This document shows positions 6,413 to 12,130 of a stretch of 12,130 nt of DNA, in pieces. The notes under the pieces were generated by a model. It had not been told where the DNA came from, searched no databases, and saw nothing but the letters and a program-made list of their open reading frames with translations. Source of the DNA: JANXSD01 sp043758125 (GTDB lineage: Bacteria > Bacteroidota > Bacteroidia > AKYH767-A > OLB10); the NCBI GenBank assembly GCA_043758125.1, contig JAYVOC010000206.1:1-12130 (forward strand), given 5' to 3'. Within the stretch, counting starts at the first letter, position 1; every line of letters starts with the position of its first letter. The position numbers and the translations under genes are program-made.

Positions 6413-6891
6413 TGATTAATTCCGCATATAAAGTTTTGTGCTGACATCGGAGGACACGACATAGTGGCGAGAGTATAACTGCAGGTAACAAAAAGGTCCA
6501 ATGCAAATTTTTAAAAGAAGGGTTTTGAGAGGTAAATGAACAGTTGTACTCCTAACAAACATTGTGGGTTATCGGAGAGTTGTGCTTCTAATCCGTTCTT
6601 TTAAAACTTCATTTATCCCTTGTTATCTGCCATCATTGTGCGACTGAAAACATAGAAGCTGATTTTTACGATCTTTTAGCTCAATTAGATTTACAACCAT
6701 TTGTATAGAATCTATATAAGACAATCCAATAAAAATAACAATCAGCATTAGAAGAGTATTTAAATATCATATAAACATCATGATAGGAAGTGTATAAAAA
6801 ATGCTTCCGAAAGATCGCGAGATTAGCTTGTAAAACTTGAAGAAATATTCTTGAAAATAATTACAAAACTTAAAATTATAATTTCTGAAGA
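6413..6891 (+). other. 479-base gap; holds one large palindrome and no convincing gene
   Basis: Apart from the palindrome at 6480-6631 (separate entry) I find no gene. An open frame without a start codon runs from about 6592 to TAG at 6706-6708 and ends with ENIEADFYDLLAQLDLQPFV. It might be a decayed gene tail, but could be chance. TATTCTTG at 6846-6853 is one base off the -7 consensus and could serve the operon that begins at 6892; the -33 match (CTTG at 6827-6830) is poorly spaced. Confidence 0.35.
6480..6631 (+). other. Large imperfect palindrome, integron attC-like site (site E)
   Basis: Outer arms GCAGGTAACAA (6481-6491) and TTGTTATCTGC (6620-6630) pair at 10 of 11 positions plus one G-T pair. 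Inner arms TTTTAAAAGAA (6509-6519) and TTCTTTTAAAA (6596-6606) pair perfectly. A competing pairing joins GGTAAATGAA (6531-6540) to TTCATTTATC (6608-6617). The spacers differ in length on the two sides, and the right end, GTTATCTGCCATCATTGTGC at 6622, resembles GTTATGCGGCATGCAGTGCG at 2185. This nested layout recalls attC sites of integron cassettes. Inside the loop AGTTGTACTCCTAAC (6542-6556) is repeated as AGTTGTGCTTCTAAT (6578-6592), 12 of 15 bases. Arm sequences differ from those of the other sites, as expected for a site recognised by structure. Confidence 0.5.
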
Positions 6892-7371
6892 ATGAAAAAG
6901 ACTCTACTCCTCCTAATTGCTCTTGTAACATCATTCGGGCTAGGTTTTACATTAAATACTATCGTAACTTCACACCATAAAAATACACTTAAAATGAAAA
7001 AAGTAACAGGAATTGGCGGCATTTTTTTCAAATGTAAAGATCCAAAAGCAATTAACGAATGGTATAAAACACACCTCGGGTTTGATACCAGCGAATATGG
7101 AACAAGCTTTGAATGGCGAGAAAACGATGATAGCACTAAAAAAGGATTAACGCAATGGAATCCGTTTTCGGAAAATACAAAATATTTTGAGCCTTCAACA
7201 AAAGACTTTATGATAAACTATAGAGTTGAGAATTTAGAAGCCTTGGTGGAAGAATTAAAAAAAGAAAATGTGACTATCGTAGATAAAATTGAGACCTATG
7301 ACTACGGCAAATTTGTTCATATTTTAGATGTTGAGGGAAACAAAATTCAATTGTGGGAGCCTAAGGAATAG
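6892..7371 (+). CDS. Membrane-anchored or exported VOC (glyoxalase/dioxygenase-like) protein
   Basis: This 159-residue protein joins an N-terminal hydrophobic segment (MKKTLLLLIALVTSFGLGFT, 1-20) to a single vicinal-oxygen-chelate domain. The domain starts at MKKVTGIGGIFFKCKDPKAI (35-54), the usual start of soluble relatives, followed by WYKTHLGF (57-64). FEWRENDD and GLTQWNPF (73-92) lie in the middle, DFMINYRVENLEALVEELKK (105-124) is the middle strand and helix, and FVHILDVEGNKIQLWEP (141-157) is the last strand. Gln153 stands where glyoxalase-type proteins usually have a metal-binding Glu, so metal-dependent catalysis is doubtful. The leader would put the domain outside the cytoplasm, unusual for the fold. 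It is the first gene of the 6892-12027 operon, 51 bases before the first DUF6090-like gene. An internal start at 6994 would give a cytoplasmic form. Confidence 0.8.
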   Translation: MKKTLLLLIALVTSFGLGFTLNTIVTSHHKNTLKMKKVTGIGGIFFKCKDPKAINEWYKTHLGFDTSEYGTSFEWRENDDSTKKGLTQWNPFSENTKYFEPSTKDFMINYRVENLEALVEELKKENVTIVDKIETYDYGKFVHILDVEGNKIQLWEPKE

Positions 7372-7422
7372 ATTAGAATAAAATTGCTGATTCACAAAAA
7401 AAATAAAAATTACAATATTAAT

Positions 7423-7556
7423 ATGGAAACCCACGCACATCACTTACACAATGTCCCGATAGCTATCGGGAGAAAAAATTTCTGGCATTACTTCTTTGAA
7501 TTTTTTATGTTGTTTCTTGCAGTGTTTTGTGGATTTCTAGTGGAAAATTATCGGGA
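7423..7556 (+). repeat. 5' tract nearly identical to 9711-9844
   Basis: By direct alignment 127 of 134 bases match the start of the fourth DUF6090-like gene. The match begins at the ATG and stops just after the membrane helix; upstream and downstream sequences diverge at once. It covers the His-rich leader, palindrome and transmembrane helix. Confidence 0.9.
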
Positions 7557-8178
7557 GCACATTGTTGAGAAAGAAAGAGAAAAACAATACATACAATCAC
7601 TGATTGCGGATTTGAAAAGTGATCAACAAGTTTTGGAACAACATATTTTACACGTGCAAAAAGGTGCCTCGATGATGGACAGTATGATTGTTCTTTTAAA
7701 TAATCCCACGCTGATCCCAGCTAACACCGGCAACTTATATTATTGGGCGAGACTCTCACCACGGTTACATCCATTATCTAACAACAACAGAACTTTTGAA
7801 CAATTAAAAAACTCGGGTAATTTTAGGCTCATCAGAAATCTTAGTACTTCCAATAAAATCATGACCTATTATGCAAAATTTCCCTTAATAAATTTACTTG
7901 AATCTGTTAATGAAACTGAATTTACAGAATACAAAAAAATAGCTGCAAAAATTTTTAACCCAGCCGTTTTTTTTAAAATGGAAGTGAATGGAGAAGAAAT
8001 TAAAAGAACAACTGATAACCCACCATTGCGGACAATGGATGTAGAATTATTACAAGAGCTGTCAGTGTTTTCAGTTTATATGCACGGAACAAAAAACGGT
8101 ATTCTTGGAACAGATAAAGAATTAAAAAGTGCAGGTGCTGAATTAATTGAATATTTACAAAAAGAATATCACTTCTAA
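7423..8178 (+). CDS. DUF6090-like membrane protein (first of four)
   Basis: The 251-residue product has the layout of a Bacteroidota family I recall as DUF6090. A His-rich cytoplasmic start (METHAHHLHN) leads to one membrane helix (about 20-41, FWHYFFEFFMLFLAVFCGFL). A conserved ENYREHIVEKEREKQYIQSL (41-60) follows and then a mainly helical, probably periplasmic domain. That domain carries TFEQLKNSGNFRLIRN (124-139), shared in variant form by the three paralogues downstream. The end KEYHF is also shared (YHFE and YHLE). I chose the ATG at 7423 because paralogues start METHA; a TTG at 7384 would add 13 residues without family support. Codons 12-16 come from an inserted palindrome (see 7454-7471). 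No enzymatic motif is visible and the function is unknown. It is separated from the next gene by 18 bases, so cotranscription is likely. Confidence 0.8.
   Translation: METHAHHLHNVPIAIGRKNFWHYFFEFFMLFLAVFCGFLVENYREHIVEKEREKQYIQSLIADLKSDQQVLEQHILHVQKGASMMDSMIVLLNNPTLIPANTGNLYYWARLSPRLHPLSNNNRTFEQLKNSGNFRLIRNLSTSNKIMTYYAKFPLINLLESVNETEFTEYKKIAAKIFNPAVFFKMEVNGEEIKRTTDNPPLRTMDVELLQELSVFSVYMHGTKNGILGTDKELKSAGAELIEYLQKEYHF
7454..7471 (+). repeat. Perfect 18-bp palindrome inside a coding region
   Basis: TCCCGATAGCTATCGGGA is a perfect palindrome within codons 11-17 of the first DUF6090-like gene (VPIAIGR). The paralogue at 8951 has APGKN at this place and lacks four to five codons, so the palindrome looks like an in-frame insertion. 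From memory this palindrome recurs in many Bacteroidota genomes. Confidence 0.75.
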
Positions 8179-8196
8179 TAAATCTTAAACTATACT

Positions 8197-8934
8197 ATGG
8201 AAGTACATCACCACCCCGACTTAAATCAAAAATCTAAAAAGTGAAAAGAATATTTCTTAGAATTTATCATGATTTTTCTAGCGGTAACAATGGGTTTTAT
8301 TGCAGAAAATATTAGAGAACATTTAATTGAAACAAGAATAGTTCACCAAAATTTGCAAGCTTACAGAGATGATCTTTTACAACAAAAAAAACTATTTCTA
8401 AAGCTTGATAGTTCGTTTACAAAATTACTTCCAGTTTATGATAGCATCGTAACAATATTTTATCAGAAAAAAGAGAATGAGGAATTAACTGTTTTAAGTC
8501 GATTACTTTTAGCAGGGCAGCGAAATCAAGTTATAATTATCAACACTCCTACTTATGAGCAACTGATTAGTTCAGGTAGCATGCGATATGTTGAAAACAG
8601 GGAACTAAAAGATAGCATGGCAAATTATCAATCTAAAATTAATTCACTAATTAATTACAACGACAGGCTAATTTCTACTTTAAATAATCAGTTAGGTGAA
8701 ATTGGTAAGATTGAAGACATGCACGATTTCTGGAACAGAGATAAAAATGAGAGAGGTTATGGTTATACACCCGAGATGCAGCCTTTTTCTTTATCTCAAG
8801 AACAGCGAAATTTTATTATCGAATATAATAAATTATTTTCAATACAAGCAATTGTTATTTCATATAGATTGAAAGACTTTCTAAAAAGTAATTCATCATT
8901 AGTTGAGATGTTAGATAAAGAACTTGAAAAATAA
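8197..8934 (+). pseudogene. DUF6090-like gene (second of four) with an in-frame TGA
   Basis: From the ATG at 8197 the frame reads MEVHHHPDLNQKSKK, then TGA at 8242-8244, then KEYFLEFIMIFLAVTMGFIA and onward to TAA. This is the usual start of the MEVHHHP branch of the family, in which I recall an aromatic or similar residue at that place, so TGG (Trp) to TGA is the likely change. The rest of the 245-codon frame is open and keeps TYEQLISSGSMRYVENREL and a helical domain. Decay is therefore recent, or expression continues by readthrough or by restart at the ATG at 8269 (221 residues, missing the His-rich leader and the start of the membrane helix). No other gene in the window has an in-frame TGA, so a changed genetic code is unlikely. 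The start lies 18 bases after the previous stop. Confidence 0.75.
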
Positions 8935-8950
8935 ATTCTAAATTATTTGT

Positions 8951-9703
8951 ATGGAAACTCACGCAAACCACTTACATAAAGCACCAGGGAAAAATTTTGG
9001 ACATTACTTTTTTGAATTTCTTATGTTATTCATTGCTGTCTTCTGCGGATTTCTTGCTGAAAATTATCGAGAGCACGTTGTAGAACGTGAAAAGGAAAAA
9101 CAATACATGCACGCCATGATTGTAGATTTAAAATCCGATACTGCGCGAATTGCTCTCCTGATTTCTGAAGACAGTATAAATCAGCCACGTATTGATTCGT
9201 TAATGCATTTGCTCAGACGCCCTGACAGAAATAATTATGGACAAACGATGTATTACTTTGCAAGAGTAATTACTGCGCTTGGCGGTGGTCGTTTTGAGCT
9301 TGCAGACCGTTCTTATGAGCAGATGAAAAGTTCGGGATCGCTTCGTTTGATTAATGATGCCGGTGTTGCTGATTCGGTTTCCGCTTACTACTCAAAGCAG
9401 GAAGATCTAAAGCAACAAGAACAAATTCAATTAACTAGAATGGCCTATTATTGTAATGCTGTTACAACCATTTTTGATGGCGTTATTCTACAAGAAATGC
9501 TTCAAAAACATCCTTATGAATTTCATGTGCCAAAAGGCAATCCCGCTTTGCTTACAAATGATGAGACTACAATTAACGAATTTATTGGTCAGCTACATTA
9601 CTATAGTGCAATTCTTACAATCAATTATAATTTTGCAAGTGAAAAAAGAGCAAATGCAGAAAGATTGATTCAGTTACTACAATCGAAATATCATTTTGAA
9701 TAA
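8951..9703 (+). CDS. DUF6090-like membrane protein (third of four)
   Basis: This 250-residue paralogue begins METHANHLHKAPGKN, without the palindrome-derived residues of the first and fourth copies. One membrane helix follows (about 17-36, GHYFFEFLMLFIAVFCGFLA), then ENYREHVVEREKEKQYMHAM (37-56) and DLKSD, closely matching the first copy. The outer domain contains RSYEQMKSSGSLRLINDAG (120-138) and helical segments, ending KYHFE. The sequence after the helix differs from that of the other copies, so the paralogues probably share topology but have different binding surfaces. It starts 16 bases after the previous stop and ends 7 bases before the next ATG, consistent with one transcript. Function unknown. 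Confidence 0.8.
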   Translation: METHANHLHKAPGKNFGHYFFEFLMLFIAVFCGFLAENYREHVVEREKEKQYMHAMIVDLKSDTARIALLISEDSINQPRIDSLMHLLRRPDRNNYGQTMYYFARVITALGGGRFELADRSYEQMKSSGSLRLINDAGVADSVSAYYSKQEDLKQQEQIQLTRMAYYCNAVTTIFDGVILQEMLQKHPYEFHVPKGNPALLTNDETTINEFIGQLHYYSAILTINYNFASEKRANAERLIQLLQSKYHFE

Positions 9704-9710
9704 ATAAAAT

Positions 9711-10514
9711 ATGGAGACCCACGCACATCACTTACACAATGTCCCGATAGCTAACGGGAGAAAAAATTTATGGCATTATTTCTTTGAATTTTTTATGTTG
9801 TTTCTTGCAGTGTTTTGTGGATTTCTTGTGGAGAATTATAGGGAAGAAAAAGTGGAAACACACCGCGCAGAAGAGCTTGCCAAAAGTTTTTATGAAGAAC
9901 TTAAAAGTGATTCAGCAACAGCAGCAATAAAGGTATATAACAGAACAAAGCAGGAAAATGCTCTCAATTATTGTATGAAATATTTCAAGGATAGTAGCCT
10001 AACTACTGTTTCCAAAACTTTTGAAATTAATTTTCTTTATGGAGTTCTTTTTCGTTCACCTTCCATTTTTGAACCACGAAATGTGGTACTGGAGCAATTA
10101 AAAAATTCCGGGTCACTAAGATATTTTAAAAATAATGAATTGCAAAAATTAGTAGGTGATGTATCAGTTGCTATCCACAATATTAATGACAGACAAAAAT
10201 TGGAGTCTGACGTTAGGATGCAATATCTAAATCCAATCATAATTAAATATTACGATTACGATTTTGAAGAATTGATAACGCATCATTATGATAAAATAAT
10301 TTTTCAAGCAACTATTGACTACGAAACTAACAATGAATTTTTCCCCTATCAAATTAAACAACTAGATAAAATCGATAGAGCGACCATAGTTAACACCCTT
10401 GGATTTTATGGCAGAAATGGAATGCGATCAACTCGTCAAGTTCATATTCAAAAATATATTGAACTGAATACTGAGTTATTAAAAGTATTACGAAGAGAAT
10501 ATCATTTAGAATAA
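9711..10514 (+). CDS. DUF6090-like membrane protein (fourth of four)
   Basis: This 267-residue paralogue opens METHAHHLHNVPIANGRKNL and a membrane helix (about 20-41) encoded by DNA almost identical to that of the first copy (127 of 134 bases). After ENYRE the similarity collapses: the first copy continues EHIVEKEREKQYIQ, this one EKVETHRAEELAKSF. The outer domain keeps the family core VLEQLKNSGSLRYFKNNEL (126-144) and the terminal REYHLE. A shared start on a divergent body suggests gene conversion or domain shuffling between paralogues. Codons 12-16 derive from a palindrome copy with one mismatch (9742-9759). It lies 7 bases after the third copy and 23 bases before a tiny membrane-peptide gene. 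No enzymatic motif is seen. Confidence 0.8.
   Translation: METHAHHLHNVPIANGRKNLWHYFFEFFMLFLAVFCGFLVENYREEKVETHRAEELAKSFYEELKSDSATAAIKVYNRTKQENALNYCMKYFKDSSLTTVSKTFEINFLYGVLFRSPSIFEPRNVVLEQLKNSGSLRYFKNNELQKLVGDVSVAIHNINDRQKLESDVRMQYLNPIIIKYYDYDFEELITHHYDKIIFQATIDYETNNEFFPYQIKQLDKIDRATIVNTLGFYGRNGMRSTRQVHIQKYIELNTELLKVLRREYHLE
9742..9759 (+). repeat. Second coding-region palindrome copy, one mismatch
   Basis: TCCCGATAGCTAACGGGA differs from the perfect palindrome at 7454-7471 by one base (T to A), which turns IAIG into IANG. It is part of the tract shared between the first and fourth DUF6090-like genes. Confidence 0.7.
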
Positions 10515-10537
10515 AACCACATCAGAAATCAAATCCA

Positions 10538-10612
10538 ATGTCACTCATTTATATTATTCCAATTTTAATAGTAATTGTATTTGTAATCTATAGAAACAGA
10601 AGAATAAAATAA
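10538..10612 (+). CDS. 24-residue single-helix membrane peptide (candidate small gene)
   Basis: The frame ATG 10538 to TAA 10610-10612 encodes 24 residues: a hydrophobic stretch from Ile4 to Ile17 (SLIYIIPILIVIVFVIYRNR covers residues 2-21) and a basic tail RNRRIK. This is the normal form of a small single-pass membrane protein with the positive end inside. It fills the only sizeable gap between the fourth DUF6090-like gene (stop 10514) and the TPR gene (ATG 10615), starting 23 bases after the first and ending 2 bases before the second. Translational coupling to the TPR gene is therefore likely. I know no family for it. It could modulate the neighbouring membrane proteins, but that is a guess, and chance cannot be excluded at this length. 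Confidence 0.5.
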   Translation: MSLIYIIPILIVIVFVIYRNRRIK

Positions 10613-10614
10613 CT

Positions 10615-12027
10615 ATGAAAAAAATCTCATCACTCATTTTTTTTCTAATCTGTATTCATAATACTTTTGCGCAAAGCACTAATTTTGATAGTTCAAAAGC
10701 TGCATTAGCCAATTATAAAAAACCTTTAGAGCGTTACACCGCTACAATAAAATATTTAGAAACCGTGGATTCTTATGCCAGCAGTAATATTGATTCCGCA
10801 GTATGTATTGACTTACTTCAGATAGCGCAACAATTAAAAAATGATTCATTGCTTGCAACCAGTTATGACTGGATTGGATATTTTTTTTCACTAAAAAAGG
10901 GAGACAACACTACTGCGCTTGAATATTATTTTAAAGCCTTGCCACTAGCTGAAAAATATAATGACAAACGACGAATAAGTTCTTTATATTTTGACATATC
11001 CAGTGTATATTATTACCTTAAAAATTATGACGAGTATTTTCATTTCACAAAGAAAGGTGGAGAAAATCTGCCTGATAAATCTTCTATAAAACACGATTAT
11101 ATGTTAGTGCAGTTTCAAAGAAATATGGGAACGTATTATTTGGAAAAAATGAAATTGGACTCTGCTTTATATTATGCACAGGCTGCACTCCAAACTAGCG
11201 AACGGCTAAAACTCCGTCTTTATAAACTTCAAACATTGACTTTAATGTCTGTTATATATTCCAAAATGAATGAAAATGAATTGGCGGATGTTTATTTTAA
11301 TAAAGCAAAAAGCGCGGCCGACTCAATAACAGTTAGAAAGGAAGTGTTTTACAAAAGGTACATTACTTTCCTTATTGGGCGGAGTAGGATTGTTGAAGCA
11401 AAATTGCTAACTGAAAAATTTTGGGACGTAGCATGTGAAACACAAAATCTAAATTTCAAATTATTAGCAGCCGGATATAAGAGAGACATGTTTGAAAGAG
11501 TAAATAAAATAGACAGTGCTTATTATTATTCCAAAGTGGAATCGGAAATAAGAGAATTAATTTTTAATCAGAATAATCTTAATACCATTCAGGCATTAGC
11601 ATTTAAAGAGCAGTTACGTGTTATTGAAGATTCGGTCAAAAAATCAGAAGAAGAACAGCAACGCCAACAAAACATTCAATTTGCATTGATTGCACTCGGT
11701 ATTGTATCATTTATTATTTTATTTTTTCTGCTAAGTCGTAGCATCATAGTTACTGAAAAATGGATTTCATTTTTTGGCATATTAGGATTACTAATTGTAT
11801 TTGAATTTATCAACCTTCTTATTCATCCGTTTTTAGAAAGAGTTACGCATCATTCTCCTTTGCTGATGTTGATGGCATTGGTTGCAATTGCATCGCTGCT
11901 TATTCCATTACATCATAGCATGGAAAAATGGATTAAAGAAAAAATGACAGAGAAGAATAAAAAAATTAGGTTGGAGTCAGCAAAGAAGACAATACAAAAT
12001 TTGGAAGACAATAAAAGTGATACATGA
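10615..12027 (+). CDS. Exported TPR protein with C-terminal three-helix membrane module (paralogue of 2247-4031)
   Basis: The 470-residue product has a signal peptide (MKKISSLIFFLICIHNTFAQ, 1-20). TPR-like helical repeats run from about 60 to 310, for example YDWIGYFFSLKKGDNTTALE (84-103) and MGTYYLEKMKLDSALYYAQA (171-190). A charged coiled coil (about 325-353) precedes three membrane helices (about 355-374, 383-403, 415-432) and a basic tail. The stretch HPFLERVTHHSPLLMLMALV (404-423) and PLHHSMEKW (431-439) repeat the module seen in the 2247-4031 protein, including the paired histidines. The TPR part is shorter and clearly divergent. Following two bases after the small membrane peptide, it ends the operon. 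As with its paralogue, the layout resembles a sensor without an output kinase domain; function unknown. Confidence 0.8.
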   Translation: MKKISSLIFFLICIHNTFAQSTNFDSSKAALANYKKPLERYTATIKYLETVDSYASSNIDSAVCIDLLQIAQQLKNDSLLATSYDWIGYFFSLKKGDNTTALEYYFKALPLAEKYNDKRRISSLYFDISSVYYYLKNYDEYFHFTKKGGENLPDKSSIKHDYMLVQFQRNMGTYYLEKMKLDSALYYAQAALQTSERLKLRLYKLQTLTLMSVIYSKMNENELADVYFNKAKSAADSITVRKEVFYKRYITFLIGRSRIVEAKLLTEKFWDVACETQNLNFKLLAAGYKRDMFERVNKIDSAYYYSKVESEIRELIFNQNNLNTIQALAFKEQLRVIEDSVKKSEEEQQRQQNIQFALIALGIVSFIILFFLLSRSIIVTEKWISFFGILGLLIVFEFINLLIHPFLERVTHHSPLLMLMALVAIASLLIPLHHSMEKWIKEKMTEKNKKIRLESAKKTIQNLEDNKSDT

Positions 12028-12032
12028 GAGAA

Positions 12033-12045
12033 GATGCGTAGCATC
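12033..12045 (+). repeat. Short perfect hairpin
   Basis: GATGCGTAGCATC forms a 5-bp stem with a 3-nt loop five bases after the TPR gene stop. No T-run follows, so it is a poor terminator. Confidence 0.4.
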
Positions 12046-12059
12046 GGTACATACTGTAA

Positions 12060-12079
12060 CAACAGACTTCAGTCCGTTG
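12060..12079 (+). repeat. Near-perfect 20-bp palindrome
   Basis: CAACAGACTTCAGTCCGTTG pairs as CAAC/GTTG and GACT/AGTC with one A-C mismatch and a TC loop. A GGACTTCAGTCC-like core is, from memory, common in Bacteroidota intergenic DNA. It may help end the operon transcript, but no U-tract is present. Confidence 0.45.
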
Positions 12080-12114
12080 AAAAAGGAAGACAATTCAGCA
12101 ATTAGAAAAATAAT

Positions 12115-12130
12115 ATGATGCTGATAAAAA
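12115..12130 (+). CDS. Possible start of the next gene (cut by window edge)
   Basis: ATGATGCTGATAAAA at the window end would begin a protein MMLIK, following an A-rich stretch (TAGAAAAATAAT) of the kind that precedes real starts here. Only five codons are visible, so this is a weak suggestion. Confidence 0.2.

Noticed and set aside
6592..6708. Open frame ending ENIEADFYDLLAQLDLQPFV
   Set aside because: There is no start codon and it runs through the palindrome; it is kept only as a possible gene remnant.
6876..7136. Open frame on the - strand over the VOC gene start
   Set aside because: Antisense to a gene with clear VOC motifs.
7384..7422. TTG start for the first DUF6090-like gene
   Set aside because: Paralogues begin METHA at the ATG; the extra 13 residues have no family match.
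9456..9668. Alternative-frame and antisense open frames in the DUF6090-like genes (also 10037-10240 - strand)
   Set aside because: They overlap well-supported paralogous genes and lack family features.
1..12130. CRISPR array, tRNA, rRNA or integron integrase
   Set aside because: I see no regularly spaced repeats, no cloverleaf or rRNA signature, and no tyrosine recombinase motifs in any frame.

Overview
The window is AT-rich, every convincing gene lies on the + strand, purine-rich Shine-Dalgarno sites are largely absent, and several starts are preceded by TAnnTTTG, the -7 box of Bacteroidota promoters. Protein families (IS1182-type transposase with YNLRR-like C-terminus, TPR proteins with a three-helix C-terminal module, DUF6090-like proteins, secreted VOC protein) also point to Bacteroidota, probably a Chitinophagales/Sphingobacteriia-like lineage. 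This assignment comes from family recall, not from a search.

Layout. 1-423: 3' end of an IS1182-like transposase cut by the window edge. 451-2194: a block holding a two-gene Pycsar antiphage operon, a transmembrane effector (512-1024) overlapping a pyrimidine cyclase (1012-1713). It is followed directly by the last codons of a HigB toxin gene and a HigA antitoxin gene broken by a 5-bp tandem duplication. 2094-2194: a large imperfect palindrome with integron attC-like architecture. 2247-4031: exported TPR protein with a three-helix membrane module. 4184-5344: exported esterase-fold hydrolase with C-terminal TPRs. 5347-5467: second large palindrome. 5558-6412: eight-helix membrane protein of unknown function. 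6480-6631: third large palindrome, again attC-like.

6892-12027 reads as one long operon: a membrane-anchored VOC protein, four tandem DUF6090-like membrane proteins (the second carrying an in-frame TGA), a 24-residue single-helix peptide, and a second TPR protein whose three-helix C-terminal module matches that of the 2247-4031 gene.

How it fits together. In the left half, one or a few same-strand ORFs alternate with hairpin-forming sites that share a GTTA-type right end. This resembles a chromosomal integron or integron-like cassette array carrying a nucleotide-signalling defence system. No integrase is in the window, so this is inference. The right half is a paralogue-rich envelope operon of unknown function, with signs of gene conversion (near-identical 5' ends in two otherwise divergent paralogues) and short palindromes inserted in coding sequence.
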